64,000 bases of DNA from CAJXII01 sp965242915. Lineage in GTDB: Bacteria > Campylobacterota > Campylobacteria > Campylobacterales > Arcobacteraceae. The stretch is taken from contig CBDETN010000027.1 of assembly GCA_965242915.1 (NCBI GenBank), forward strand, positions 1 through 64,000, read 5' to 3'. Position numbers and translations under genes: made by a program. Positions 7,696 to 17,955 of this stretch are shown here, one piece after another. The notes under the pieces were generated by a model. That model was not told the origin of the DNA. It worked only from the letters and a program-made list of their open reading frames with translations, and made no database searches. The first letter of the stretch is position 1, and the number at the start of each line of letters is the position of its first letter.

Positions 7696-9108
7696 TTAGT
7701 TTTTGTTATCAAATAAATCTTTTGCCGCTACTTTCATAATATGCTCATTTTTTTCTTCTAAAATTAAATCAAGTCCCTCAAATACTTTTTTACTTGCAGA
7801 TTCAATAATATGGATACTTTTTTGAATTTTAGCTTTACTGCATGTTACACTTCCACCGGCACATTGCGAAGCCAAATCATTTGCTTCATCATGAACAATT
7901 TTATGAACACTATCTAGTGCTTTATATGATTTTACAAAACTAAATTCTGTTTTTCCTAGACCAGTATCATACCATTTACCTAAACGACAATTTTTATGGT
8001 CTACTGCGTTAAAACCTGCATCTTCCCCAAAAAGTAATTGATATAACTTATTTTTATAAATTGTATGATCCAGTTTTGCAAGATTAATAAATATTTTATT
8101 ACTGATACTATCCACTTCAAAGACACTTCTTCCGGCATTTCTTTGAAATTGATGCATAAGTTTAATAAGTACACTTACTCTGTCTTTGGTTTCATTTACA
8201 ACTGAACCTACAATAACAGAACTTTCTTTTATTTTTGATACTTCATCTTGAATAGCTTCAACAAGTTCTTTAATCTCTTTAGCAGCCTCTGCTGATCGAC
8301 CTGCAAGATTTCTAACCTCAGCAGCTACAACAGCAAATCCTTTTCCTGCTTCTCCCGCAGTCGCCGCTTCAACAGCTGCATTTAGACTTAAAATATTTGT
8401 TTGAAATGCGATTTGGTCAATTACTACAATAGCTTCTGAAATATCTTTACTTTTTTCTACAAGTAAATTTACTATTTTCTCTTCACTTTCTATTTGTTCA
8501 TGTAAATTTGTAGTATCGCTGACAATATCATTTGTAAGAGTTAAACCTTCAGTTGAACCGTCCGCAGTCTCTTTTGCTTCTTGACTCATAGCTTTTAACT
8601 CATCAAGAAGTTGTATATATACACTTTGTGTAGAATTTAAAGATGCATTTATATTTTCATTATGAATATGAAGCAGACTATCATCATCGCTTGTGTCATT
8701 TAAAGTAGTTTTCACAAGAGACACCAACAGTATGTCATCTTCTTTTTTATAACTGATTTTAGCTTCACAATCAGCTAATATAACTCTTATGTCCATTCTT
8801 GATATAGCACTTACCAAAGATGACATATCATCTATATTTTCTTTTGCTTTATCATTTTGAAATAATATTTCATTATTCTTTCCAAATGCGAGTACAGCTT
8901 CTTCAGTCGAAAAAGAAGCAATCTTTTTCATAGTATCACAGCTTGAATTGGCATCCTCAACTTTCTGTTCAGATTCTTTTAAAGCACTTAAAACTTTCTC
9001 GTTTTCAAGTTCCTTATCTTTTAACAAATCTTCAAGTGAAGCAACTTTTGATTTTAAAGTTTCTATCTCTTTATCCTGGTTTTTACAATTACCAAAAAAC
9101 ATATTCAA
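7696..9108 (-). CDS. soluble chemoreceptor with C-terminal CZB domain
   Basis: 470 aa, no membrane segment. An N-terminal coiled coil (about 5-60), a short PAS-like stretch (about 65-130), the MCP hairpin (about 225-300) with tip IDQIAFQTNILSLNAAVEAA, and a C-terminal chemoreceptor zinc-binding domain (about 350-430) with HKNCRLGKWYDTG, the CZB zinc motif, plus HKIVHDEAND. CZB receptors in Campylobacterota sense zinc-linked signals such as hypochlorous acid; that sensing role is inferred from the family. Followed closely by a response-regulator gene. Confidence 0.9.
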   Translation of the reverse strand: MNMFFGNCKNQDKEIETLKSKVASLEDLLKDKELENEKVLSALKESEQKVEDANSSCDTMKKIASFSTEEAVLAFGKNNEILFQNDKAKENIDDMSSLVSAISRMDIRVILADCEAKISYKKEDDILLVSLVKTTLNDTSDDDSLLHIHNENINASLNSTQSVYIQLLDELKAMSQEAKETADGSTEGLTLTNDIVSDTTNLHEQIESEEKIVNLLVEKSKDISEAIVVIDQIAFQTNILSLNAAVEAATAGEAGKGFAVVAAEVRNLAGRSAEAAKEIKELVEAIQDEVSKIKESSVIVGSVVNETKDRVSVLIKLMHQFQRNAGRSVFEVDSISNKIFINLAKLDHTIYKNKLYQLLFGEDAGFNAVDHKNCRLGKWYDTGLGKTEFSFVKSYKALDSVHKIVHDEANDLASQCAGGSVTCSKAKIQKSIHIIESASKKVFEGLDLILEEKNEHIMKVAAKDLFDNKN

Positions 9109-9139
9109 TCCTTAAATAAAATTGAATAATTATATCTAA

Positions 9140-10195
9140 TTATTCATTAAACTTATACCATCGCATAGCTGAAGAAAATGCCCACTGAAAGTTATATCCG
9201 CCAAGTTCCCCCGTAACATCTAAAACTTCCCCTAAAAAATATAGATTTGGTTGTAATTTGCTCTCCATATTTTGTACATTTATTTCATCTGTACAAACTC
9301 CGCCTTTTGTAACTTCTGCTTTTGTATATCCAAAATTTCCAGCAGGAGAAATAGTGTAATTATTAATATTAAGGTCTAAATCTTTAATTGCTTTTTTGAA
9401 TCTTTTTGGTAAATAAGATTCTTTGGTTGGTAAAAAATTTATGCTGATTTGTCCTTTTTGCCAATAAAGTGAAGTAGATAAAATCACAGGACCACTACAA
9501 CCTTTATGAGTAAACAGCAAACTTCCACAACATACTTTATTGCCTACTTTTATATGAACCTCATCAAGAGAAAGACCGGTAAGCTCTTTAAACCAAAATT
9601 GTTCTTTTTGTACTGTGAATCCCACGAGTGCAGGATTTGGTGTGATGATAGTATGTCCAAATTTTCGTGCTATTTTAAATCCAATATCAGTAGCACCCAA
9701 AGATGGGTAGGATAATCCGCCGCTTGCTACTATTAATTTTTCAGCTTCTATTATTTTATGATTTGTTTTGATTATAAATTTATTATTTTCAAATTCAACA
9801 TCTTCAACAGTCGTATCTAAATAGTATTTGATTTTAGTGGTTAATTTCTTGAACATTGAGATTACATCATCACTGCTTTTACAAAAATAAGTACCCTTAA
9901 CAATCTTCTCGTTAAAAATTGGATTTACACCATTTTTATTTAAAAAATTCATTAAATCCTGATGATTGAAAGTTTTAAATACCTCATCGATAAAATCTTC
10001 ATCTCCAAGGTATTTTTTAGCACTTAAATATTTGTTTGTAATATTACATTTTGTTCCACCGCTGACTTTTATTTTAGATGCGACTTTTGTATTTCTATCT
10101 ATTACACAAACTTTTTTGTTATGCTCCCCGTTAAGTTGGGATGCCGCCATAAGACCACTAGCACCTGCCCCTATAATAGCAATATCATAAATCAT
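9140..10195 (-). CDS. NAD(P)/FAD-dependent oxidoreductase, HI0933/BaiN family
   Basis: 351 aa. Starts with a dinucleotide-binding fold (IYDIAIIGAGASGLMAA, residues 2-18), then KIKVSGGTKCNITN, ASGGLSYPSLGATDIGF and the C-terminal GGVCTDEINVQNMESK and GELGGYNFQWAFSSG-like end (GGYNFQWAFSSAMR). These are constant features of the HI0933 flavoprotein family, whose physiological substrates are mostly unknown. It is shorter than many members (about 390 aa). The ATG overlaps the stop of the upstream 140-aa gene by four bases. Confidence 0.88.
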   Translation of the reverse strand: MIYDIAIIGAGASGLMAASQLNGEHNKKVCVIDRNTKVASKIKVSGGTKCNITNKYLSAKKYLGDEDFIDEVFKTFNHQDLMNFLNKNGVNPIFNEKIVKGTYFCKSSDDVISMFKKLTTKIKYYLDTTVEDVEFENNKFIIKTNHKIIEAEKLIVASGGLSYPSLGATDIGFKIARKFGHTIITPNPALVGFTVQKEQFWFKELTGLSLDEVHIKVGNKVCCGSLLFTHKGCSGPVILSTSLYWQKGQISINFLPTKESYLPKRFKKAIKDLDLNINNYTISPAGNFGYTKAEVTKGGVCTDEINVQNMESKLQPNLYFLGEVLDVTGELGGYNFQWAFSSAMRWYKFNE

Positions 10196-10614
10196 TTGTA
10201 TTTATATGCTCTTACTATAAATCCTTTGTATTTTTTCTTTGATACAATTGTATAATTTACAACTTTGATATTTGTTTGAGTTCCTAAATATCCTTTAATA
10301 CCCCAAGTTGCTTCAATAACTCTTTGTCTTGAAAGTCCAAGTTGTGCAAAATTTGATATTCTATCAACTTCTGGTGTATCATTATTTTGTCTTAATTTAT
10401 TTAATATTTTAAATTCTTTTATATCTACCATACCAATCACTTCAAATATTTTTGCATCTGTTTTTATATATTTTTCTTCTAAATCACCTTTTTTAACCAT
10501 ATCAAAACCTATATAGATATATACAACAAATCCTGTTATTACTACTAACAAACCAGCTAAACTATATAATAAAATATTACTTTGTTCTTTATTTTCAGTT
10601 GTATCATTTTCCAT
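10192..10614 (-). CDS. hypothetical single-pass membrane protein
   Basis: 140 aa, not recognised. A polar N-terminus (residues 1-12) precedes one strong membrane helix (about 13-36, LLYSLAGLLVVITGFVVYIY), then a soluble domain of about 100 residues that probably faces the periplasm. The gene lies 9 bases downstream of mfd and overlaps the flavoprotein gene by ATGA, so it seems to be part of an mfd transcript. No motif suggests a function. Confidence 0.75.
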   Translation of the reverse strand: MENDTTENKEQSNILLYSLAGLLVVITGFVVYIYIGFDMVKKGDLEEKYIKTDAKIFEVIGMVDIKEFKILNKLRQNNDTPEVDRISNFAQLGLSRQRVIEATWGIKGYLGTQTNIKVVNYTIVSKKKYKGFIVRAYKYK

Positions 10615-10623
10615 GTTTACCCT

Positions 10624-13587
10624 TTAGTTTAAATATTTCAATGTTGTATTAATTAAATCATCATCTTTACTTGGTGATTTCAACACAATTTTTTTATTAT
10701 CTTCATAAACTATAGATATATTCATCTCATAATTACTTATAGTTTTAATTCCTTTACCTAAAGCTGTAATTTTAATAATAATCAATTCAATAAATTGTTT
10801 AGTAGGAATATCAAGTTTGCCAAATCTATCTTCCATCTCATCTTGTATCTCATACACTTCAACTTTGCTAATTGCACGACTTAGTCTTCTATAAAGTTCA
10901 AGCCTGATTCTATCTTCGCGAATATAATCATCACTAATAAATGCAGAAATTGTAAGCTTAATATCTACAGTTTTTTTATCCTGTTTTATCTCTCCGCTAA
11001 GTTGTGCCAAAGCATCTTCCAGCATTTTAAGATAAAGAGAATATCCTATTTGTTTAATATGTCCACTCTGAGCTTCGCCAATAATATTTCCGCCGCCTCG
11101 TATCTCTAAATCTTGGTGAGCCAATGCTGTTCCACTTCCTAAGTATGAATTAGTTTCAAGTGCAAGAAGTCTTCTGATAGCATCTTGTGTTATTTTATTT
11201 TTATCTTCAACTACAAAATAACAATATCCCTCTTTAGTTCCACGCCCTACTCTACCCCTTAATTGGTGTAAATCAGCTATTCCAAATCTATCTGCCCCTT
11301 CTATGATTATTGAATTTGCATTTGGCAAATGAAGCCCTGATTCAACGATAGAAGTTGCAAGTAAAATATCATAATTACCCTCCTCAAAATCTTCCATAAT
11401 TTTCTCAACATCTGTTGATTTTACTTGTGAGTGCATAATAGCGATTTTAAGTGTAGGCAATATTTCAAGTAAATCATCTTTTTTAGATTCAATCGTAGCA
11501 ATAGAATTATGAATATAAAAAAGCTGCCCTCCACGACGCTTTTCTCTTAAAATCACCTCTTTTATGAGTTGGTCACTGTACTCTTTAACATAACTTCTCA
11601 CACCTAATCTTTCACTCGGAGGTGTCAGTAAACTACTCATCCCTTTTATCTTACTCAGTGCTAAATTTAAAGTTCTAGGAATTGGTGTAGCACTCATAGA
11701 AAAAATATGAATATCATTTCTTAACTCTTTTAATTTCTCTTTTTGTTTCACTCCAAATTTATGCTCTTCATCAATAATAACTAATGCTAAATCTTTTGCA
11801 GTTATATTCAATAAAGAATGAGTACCGATTAAAATATCAATATTCCCAGCTTCAAACTCTTTTTTATAATAAGTTTTATCTTTAGTTGCAGTTCGTCCAT
11901 CTACTTTGCCAAGTTTCACACCAAAAGGCTCCAGTCTTTGTCTCAACCCATGAAAATGTTGTGAAGAGAGCAAAGTAGTTGGACATACAAAAAGTGCTTG
12001 ATGACCGCTTAAAGCAGTTGCTAACAATCCATTCATCGCAACCTCTGTTTTACCAAATCCAACATCACCGCTTAGAAGTCTATCCATTGACATACCAGAA
12101 CTTAAATCTTTAAACAGCTCCTTTACACTTCTTGTCTGATCTTTTGTATATTCAAATCCTGCTTGTTTTTGAAATAATACAATCTCTTCTTTGGAAGTAT
12201 CTAAAACAACACCGTTAGTTAGCTCTCTTGCAGCAGCTAATTTAATAATATCACCGGCAATTGCAAAAAGTTTATCTTTAACTTTTGATTTTAACTTTGC
12301 AAAACTACCCTTGCCAAGTTTATCTAAAAGAGCAGTATTTCCACTGTCTGCCACATATCTATCAATCACATCAAGATTCTCGACAGGTACAAAAAGTTTA
12401 TCATAATTTGCATACAATAACTTTATAAAGTCTCTTTTAGCACCCATGACAACAATAGGCTCAACACCCTCAAACTGACCTATTCCATACTCTTCATGAA
12501 CTACAAAATCTTTAACTCTAAGCTCATCAAGGACTATTTTAACTTTTCGTTTTCTTTTCTTTTTAATCTCTTTGTTAAGTGAAATTATCACTTCATCTTG
12601 ACCTAAAAGATTAATAATATAGTTTTCATATACATATTTAATATTAGGATTTTTTAAATCTAACCCTATGGCTCTAATTCTAGCTTCTGTATTTGAAATA
12701 ATAGTTACTTTTTTCTCTTTATGAAACTCTAAAAATTCATTGATATTTACCGGACTTATCTCTTTATAATTATCACTGCTCAAAATTGGTGTAATAGAAA
12801 GCAACTCTTCTTTAGTTAATCTCTGCTCATCAAAAATATAAGCCTCTTCAATCTCGTCCAAAGCCTCTTTTGTAATCACACTACTTAACTTTTGAGTATA
12901 AAACTCACCTAAATTGCCAAGATACCAAAATCCTAAAGAGTGAATATCTTTAATAAAAGCATCACTGCTGCTTAATTCAATTTTCTCATTTATAAGTTCA
13001 AGGCTTTGTTCATCTAGTGCTAAAAAAGCAGGATGAATATCAAAGCTTTCAATTTCATCTTTAAAAGATTTTTGGTTTTCAACATCAAACTGCCGAATAC
13101 TTTCAACTTCATCATCAAACAAAGAAACCCTAAAACTATATTCACTATTTGGAGGATAAACATCAATTATATCCCCACGAACAGAAACTTCTCCTTCTGC
13201 TGTAACAATATCTACAAAATAATATCCCCAAGAATAAAGTTTATCTTTAAATTCTTTTATATTTATAGTATCAGCAAAATCAATACTAAACTTATCAAAA
13301 CATTTGTCACTAGGAAGTGGAAAACTAACAGTTCGTATAGGTACGATTAAAACTTTATTCTGTTTTTTGTATATATGATACTCATCTAAAATCTTCGTAA
13401 TATTTTGAATTTCTTCACTAAAAGAGAGTAAATCATCTCCATAATTTGCTCTAAAATCACTAAGTACAAAAGGAACTTTTTCTTGATATGATACTATATC
13501 ACTAGCACATTGTGCTTGCTTATCATCACTAACTATTAGAAGTTGTACGCTTTTATTTTCTTTTAAAAAGTTAAAAATATTATTCAC
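10624..13587 (-). CDS. mfd: transcription-repair coupling factor Mfd
   Basis: 987 aa. UvrB-like N-terminal domains, the RNA-polymerase interaction domain (about 350-410: RVKDFVVHEEYGIGQFEGVE), the RecG-like translocase with Walker A GDVGFGKTEVAMNG, DEEH box IIDEEHKFGVKQ, SATPIPRT and LRGRVGRG, and a C-terminal TRCF domain. Mfd displaces stalled RNA polymerase and recruits UvrA to lesions. Somewhat shorter than the E. coli protein (about 1150), as usual in Campylobacterota. Probably the first gene of a short transcript with the two downstream genes. Confidence 0.97.
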   Translation of the reverse strand: MNNIFNFLKENKSVQLLIVSDDKQAQCASDIVSYQEKVPFVLSDFRANYGDDLLSFSEEIQNITKILDEYHIYKKQNKVLIVPIRTVSFPLPSDKCFDKFSIDFADTINIKEFKDKLYSWGYYFVDIVTAEGEVSVRGDIIDVYPPNSEYSFRVSLFDDEVESIRQFDVENQKSFKDEIESFDIHPAFLALDEQSLELINEKIELSSSDAFIKDIHSLGFWYLGNLGEFYTQKLSSVITKEALDEIEEAYIFDEQRLTKEELLSITPILSSDNYKEISPVNINEFLEFHKEKKVTIISNTEARIRAIGLDLKNPNIKYVYENYIINLLGQDEVIISLNKEIKKKRKRKVKIVLDELRVKDFVVHEEYGIGQFEGVEPIVVMGAKRDFIKLLYANYDKLFVPVENLDVIDRYVADSGNTALLDKLGKGSFAKLKSKVKDKLFAIAGDIIKLAAARELTNGVVLDTSKEEIVLFQKQAGFEYTKDQTRSVKELFKDLSSGMSMDRLLSGDVGFGKTEVAMNGLLATALSGHQALFVCPTTLLSSQHFHGLRQRLEPFGVKLGKVDGRTATKDKTYYKKEFEAGNIDILIGTHSLLNITAKDLALVIIDEEHKFGVKQKEKLKELRNDIHIFSMSATPIPRTLNLALSKIKGMSSLLTPPSERLGVRSYVKEYSDQLIKEVILREKRRGGQLFYIHNSIATIESKKDDLLEILPTLKIAIMHSQVKSTDVEKIMEDFEEGNYDILLATSIVESGLHLPNANSIIIEGADRFGIADLHQLRGRVGRGTKEGYCYFVVEDKNKITQDAIRRLLALETNSYLGSGTALAHQDLEIRGGGNIIGEAQSGHIKQIGYSLYLKMLEDALAQLSGEIKQDKKTVDIKLTISAFISDDYIREDRIRLELYRRLSRAISKVEVYEIQDEMEDRFGKLDIPTKQFIELIIIKITALGKGIKTISNYEMNISIVYEDNKKIVLKSPSKDDDLINTTLKYLN

Positions 13588-13688
13588 TTAAACTGTCATC
13601 CTTTATATTTCAAGCATCATTATATCAGATTATCAATAAGTAAAAAATTACAGTGTATAACAAAATTTAAAAAAGATTTCAAATACAC

Positions 13689-13717
13689 TTGACAAAGATA
13701 AAAAATTTAACTATAAT
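13689..13717 (+). promoter_or_regulatory. sigma-70 promoter of the tRNA-Gln/tRNA-fMet cluster
   Basis: TTGACA (13689-13694) and TATAAT (13712-13717) are perfect consensus hexamers separated by 17 bp, and end 31 bases before tRNA-Gln. Confidence 0.85.
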
Positions 13718-13748
13718 TCCACCCACTTAACAAATATGTTGAGAAGAA

Positions 13749-13823
13749 TGGGGTATCGCCAAGCGGTAAGGCACTAGCTTTTGGTGCTAGCATTCCTAGG
13801 TTCGAATCCTAGTACCCCATCCA
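13749..13823 (+). tRNA. tRNA-Gln(UUG)
   Basis: Acceptor TGGGGTA pairs with TACCCCA; the anticodon arm CTAGC-TTTTGGT-GCTAG presents TTG; T arm GGTTCGAATCC; CCA is encoded (13821-13823). The U1-A72 pair is typical of tRNA-Gln. Confidence 0.95.
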
Positions 13824-13834
13824 CGCTTTCAAGT

Positions 13835-13911
13835 CGCGGAATAGAGCAGCACGGTAGCTCGACGGGCTCATAACCCGTAGGTCGCAAGTTCAAATCTTGC
13901 TTCCGCAACCA
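13835..13911 (+). tRNA. initiator tRNA-Met(CAU), copy 1
   Basis: Initiator features: mismatched C1-A72 at the acceptor end (CGCGGAA / TTCCGCA) and three consecutive G-C pairs closing the anticodon loop (GGG CTCATAA CCC). CCA is encoded. The anticodon stem is ACGGG/CCCGT. Only 11 bases after tRNA-Gln, so same transcript. Confidence 0.94.
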
Positions 13912-13980
13912 TTTATTAAAACATTACTTTTACTTATAAATAGCTCTTTAATATATTATTAAATTTTTATTAAGTTATAT

Positions 13981-14057
<77 letters not shown>

Positions 14058-14267
14058 TTTACACTCAATTTTTTTTCAAATCAATCTTATCTTTATAAAT
14101 AGTTTTATGCTCCATTTTAGAAATTACAACTAAAGTATGAACTTCTTTTGATACTAAATCTAATGTTTTTTTCATCTCTTTAATATCATCAAGTTTATCT
14201 TCTACTTTTACAACTCTTGTATTTAATTCGCCAATTCACACTTAAAGTGCAACAAAACCAGCCAAAA

Positions 14268-15239
14268 TTATGCCACCATTTTTCTTGAAACTTCCTTGAA
14301 AAATATCTCATTTGGTGTGTAATATTTCAGAATCTTTCTTGGTCTATTATTTAGCCTATTTTGAATGATAGTTATTTGAGTTTGATTTATATTTTCAAAG
14401 CTATATTTCTTGGGAATATATTCTCTAACTAGTCCATTTGTATGCTCATTCAATCCTCTTTGCCAAGATGAGTATGGATCACAAAAGTAAAACTTTAGAT
14501 TTAATTTTTGAGCTATCTCTTCATGATAGGAGAACTCTTTACCATTATCTGAAGTAATTGTACGAACTAGTTTCTTTATTGGATGTAAAAGCTCTATAAT
14601 AGCTTGTGTAACAACATCTGCTTTTTTAGATTCAACTATCTTCATAAGTGTAAATTTACTCTTTCTATCAACTAAGGTAACGATAGCACCTTTATGGTCT
14701 TTACCTATAATTGTATCTACTTCAAAGTCACCAAATCTAGTTTTCTTTTCAATAATCTTAGCTCGTTTACTAATATTTACTCTATTTTTAATTTGACCTC
14801 TAGTCTTGTATTGACTACTTCTATTACCATACTTTTTATTTTTATGTCTCAATAATTTATATAATCGACCACCACTTCTTTGATTTGCATAAATGTATCT
14901 ATATACTGTTTCATATGAAATATTTACTATTTTATCTTTTTTCAATCTACCAACTAGTTGATCAGGAGATAAGCCATCTCTTAACATCTTACCAATTTTT
15001 AGTTTTAATTTATTAGTGAGTTTCTTATATCTATCTTTAAATTTATCTCTTGATACTGCTTTTATATGTGCATCATCTGCACTATAATATCCATTATTAC
15101 TATTTCTACTTAGTTCTCTTGATATTGTAGATTTAGATACTTCAATTAGTTCTGCTATTTTTGTGATTGTATAGTTCTCGTTTTTATAAGCAAATATTTG
15201 ATACCTTAAACCTAAGGTTAATTGTTTATACTTTTTCAT
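14268..15239 (-). CDS. IS30-family transposase
   Basis: 323 aa, complete. N-terminal HTH (QLTLGLRYQIFAYKNENYTI, then ITKIAELIEVSKSTISREL) and a DDE integrase core: first Asp in FGDFEVDTIIG, second in TITSDNGKEF, Glu in RGLNEHTNGLVR, ending YYTPNEIFF. It is intact and could be active, though its upstream side is interrupted by IS21 60 bases before the ATG. A partial copy with the same sequence starts at 63731. Confidence 0.95.
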   Translation of the reverse strand: MKKYKQLTLGLRYQIFAYKNENYTITKIAELIEVSKSTISRELSRNSNNGYYSADDAHIKAVSRDKFKDRYKKLTNKLKLKIGKMLRDGLSPDQLVGRLKKDKIVNISYETVYRYIYANQRSGGRLYKLLRHKNKKYGNRSSQYKTRGQIKNRVNISKRAKIIEKKTRFGDFEVDTIIGKDHKGAIVTLVDRKSKFTLMKIVESKKADVVTQAIIELLHPIKKLVRTITSDNGKEFSYHEEIAQKLNLKFYFCDPYSSWQRGLNEHTNGLVREYIPKKYSFENINQTQITIIQNRLNNRPRKILKYYTPNEIFFKEVSRKMVA

Positions 15240-15513
15240 TTAATGCTCCATTTATCCTGTAAGATATGTAGCTTAAATTGTATATCAATTAGCCTTACTT
15301 GCAAAAATCACTCCCAAAAAGACACCATATCACTTTCTAAAAAGACACCCTAGCGGTTAACAAAAAGACACCGTATCACTTTTTATCTGGACACTTTTAA
15401 TAAAAAAGTGATAGGAAAGTTTAAATTAAGTTTATTTGCTGGATTAAAACTAATTTAAGTTTGAGATATTCTCCATATTAAACTACACTTCTAAAAATAT
15501 TAGGAGTGTATCA

Positions 15514-17052
15514 ATGAGGAGAGTTTTAATGAAACAGATTAAAGAGATACTAAAATTAAAGTATCAAATGGATTTCTCATATAGGAGAATAGCAAAGAGT
15601 CTTGGTGTATCTAGATCTGCTGCAGCTGAATATTGTAGAAGATTTGAGATATTACCAGATAAACTGGAAGATTTTTTATTGCATGATGAAGATATTATGT
15701 ATAAAATGCTTTTCCCTGAACAAACTATATTACACAGGCAATCTTTAAGACCTAAACCTGATGTTGAATATATTGATAAAGAAATTCGTAAAAAAGGTGT
15801 TACATATCTATTGTTATGGCAAGAGTATAAAGAGCAGAATCCTGATGGTTATGGATACACTCAATTTAAAACTTATTATCATAAATATAAAAAGAAATTA
15901 AACCCATCAATGAGACAAATACACTTAAATGGTGAAAAATTATTTGTAGATTATAGTGGTGTTACTGTTCCTATTTATAATAGTAAAACAGGAGTTATTT
16001 CAAAAGCTCAAATATTTGTAGCAGTATTAGGAGCATCAGGTTATACATATGTAGATGCAACACCTAGTCAAAAGCAAGAATACTTTATAAAGTCGCACAC
16101 AAAAGCTTTTAACTTCTTTGGAGGAGTACCTAAAATATTAGTACCAGATAACCTAAAAAGTGCAGTTATTTCAAATAATAAAGATGGGATTGTTTTAAAT
16201 GAAAGTTATAAAGCAATGGCAAATCATTATGGGTGTGTAATTGAACCAGCAAGACCATATAAACCAAAAGATAAAGCAAAAGCAGAACAAGGAGTTCAAG
16301 CAATTCAAAGATGGATATTAGCCGTTCTTCGGCATAGAAAATTCTTTGATGTTGAAGAACTTAATGATGCTATATCTCCATTGCTTGATATTTATAACTC
16401 TAAGGTTATGAAACGATTAAAGAAAAGTAGAGATACTTTATTTAAAGAGTTAGATGAACCATACTTGCAACCACTAGCAGCTAATCAATATATTTATAAA
16501 GAGTTTAAAATAGCAACTGTAAATATAGATTATCATATAGAGCTTCAAAGTGCTAGATACTCAGTACCATTTAAATATTTAGGAGAAAAAGTAGAGGTAA
16601 GATACTCAACATCTACAGTTGAGATTTATCATAAATCAAAGCTAATTGCCACACATCCAAGATATTATGATAGTGAATATTCAACTATTAAAGAGCACCA
16701 ACCTGAAAATCATCAATATCAAGATGCGAAGTTTAATCCTGGAAGATATTTAAACTGGGCAAAAAGTATAGGGGTTCAAACTGTAGAGTTTACAAAGATG
16801 AAATTAGAACAAGAGCAATTTCCATCATATGCATACAGAAAACTAAATGCCATTCTTTCATTGGCAAAACAATATGAAAAATATGAAGTTGATTTAGCTT
16901 TAGGATATGCAATGAGTATTAATGCCACTACAGTTGCATCTATAAAATCAATATTATCAAAAAAGCTTTATTATAAAAAGCCTGCTAATAATATTATAAA
17001 TATAGCACAAAATAACCACAGTAATATTCGTGGTAATACAGAATATAAATAA
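15514..17052 (+). CDS. istA: IS21 transposase IstA
   Basis: 512 aa. N-terminal HTH (MDFSYRRIAKSLGVSRSAAA), an RNase H-like DDE core with LFVDYSGVTVPI, VPDNLKSAV and KAKAEQGVQ carrying the Asp, Asp and Glu residues, and a beta-rich C-terminus (SARYSVPFKYLGEKVEVRY). It cuts and joins IS ends, with target choice aided by IstB. Start: ATG at 15514, or the ATG at 15529; the conserved part begins after the second. istB follows 15 bases later. Confidence 0.94.
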   Translation: MRRVLMKQIKEILKLKYQMDFSYRRIAKSLGVSRSAAAEYCRRFEILPDKLEDFLLHDEDIMYKMLFPEQTILHRQSLRPKPDVEYIDKEIRKKGVTYLLLWQEYKEQNPDGYGYTQFKTYYHKYKKKLNPSMRQIHLNGEKLFVDYSGVTVPIYNSKTGVISKAQIFVAVLGASGYTYVDATPSQKQEYFIKSHTKAFNFFGGVPKILVPDNLKSAVISNNKDGIVLNESYKAMANHYGCVIEPARPYKPKDKAKAEQGVQAIQRWILAVLRHRKFFDVEELNDAISPLLDIYNSKVMKRLKKSRDTLFKELDEPYLQPLAANQYIYKEFKIATVNIDYHIELQSARYSVPFKYLGEKVEVRYSTSTVEIYHKSKLIATHPRYYDSEYSTIKEHQPENHQYQDAKFNPGRYLNWAKSIGVQTVEFTKMKLEQEQFPSYAYRKLNAILSLAKQYEKYEVDLALGYAMSINATTVASIKSILSKKLYYKKPANNIINIAQNNHSNIRGNTEYK

Positions 17053-17067
17053 AAAGGATAGAAAAAA

Positions 17068-17808
17068 ATGAACCAAGAAACAGTAACAAATAAAATGAGT
17101 GAATTAAAATTAGAAGGCTTTAAAACAGCATACTTACGACAAATTGAAGATAGAAATTATGATAAATTATCATTTAATGAGAAACTCTACAACCTACTTG
17201 AAGCCCAAGAGATACATCAGCACAACAGAAGGATTAAACTTAATTTTAATATATCAAAAATAAAAGATAAGCAAGCAACTTTAGAAGATTTAGTTTATAA
17301 GCAAACAAGAGGTTTAAATAAAGAACAAATTTTAGGATTAGCAAATATGGACTTTATAAGAAATTATCAAAATATTATCATTACAGGTAAAACAGGAACT
17401 GGTAAATCTTATCTCGCACAAGCACTAGCTAATCGTTCTATCATGGATGGATTTAAAGCTTATTATATTAGAGTTCCTACAATACTTGAAGATATATCAA
17501 TCGCAAGAGCAGATGGAACATATACAAATTTCTTACGAAAATTTAGCAAATATAGTATTCTTATTTTAGATGACTTTGGAATAAATCCATTATCAGCTGA
17601 TGATGCTACAAATTTATTAGAAATTATAGAAAGTAGAGTTGACTTATCATCAATAATTCTCACCTCTCAACTTCCTGTATCACAGTGGTATGATTATTTA
17701 AATAATGATACTGTTGCTGATGCAATATTAGATAGGATTGTACATTCTTCACATAGAGTTGAACTAAAAGGTACATCAATGAGAAAAATTATGTCAAAAA
17801 TAAATTAA
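17068..17808 (+). CDS. istB: IS21 helper ATPase IstB
   Basis: 246 aa AAA+ protein of the IstB/DnaC type. Walker A ITGKTGTGKSYLAQAL near residues 107-122, Walker B ILILDDFGINPL near 168-179, and sensor region IILTSQLPVSQWYD. IstB assembles on target DNA and stimulates IstA. AGGATAG-like ribosome-binding site before the ATG. Intact, and paired with istA. Confidence 0.95.
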   Translation: MNQETVTNKMSELKLEGFKTAYLRQIEDRNYDKLSFNEKLYNLLEAQEIHQHNRRIKLNFNISKIKDKQATLEDLVYKQTRGLNKEQILGLANMDFIRNYQNIIITGKTGTGKSYLAQALANRSIMDGFKAYYIRVPTILEDISIARADGTYTNFLRKFSKYSILILDDFGINPLSADDATNLLEIIESRVDLSSIILTSQLPVSQWYDYLNNDTVADAILDRIVHSSHRVELKGTSMRKIMSKIN

Positions 17809-17955
17809 CACTTGGACACTTTATGCTAAAATGTTGTTAGAGAATATTTCAAATTTGTAAGTGTCCAAGTGTTTGTGATACGGTGTCTTTGTTGAGTGAT
17901 ATTTGTACCTTACTATCTTATATTTCTAAATGTTGCACTTTAAGTGTGAATGTTC

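Larger units (their letters stand above)
15300..17907 (+). mobile_element. IS21-family element with 7-bp target duplication
   Basis: Ends TGCAAAAATCACTC (15300) and GAGTGATATTTGTA (to 17907) are imperfect inverted repeats; the flanking CCTTACT at 15293-15299 and 17908-17914 is a 7-bp direct duplication. Inside the left end AAAAAGACACC occurs three times and the right end carries the inverted form, the multiple terminal transposase sites typical of IS21. It lies in the promoter-side end of the IS30 copy. Contains istA and istB, both intact. Confidence 0.92.

Noticed and set aside
9506..9715. Plus-strand ORF within the flavoprotein gene, and similar antisense ORFs in xseA, mfd, dnaX and dnaE
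   Set aside because: Frame shadows of well-recognised genes with no start signal of their own.
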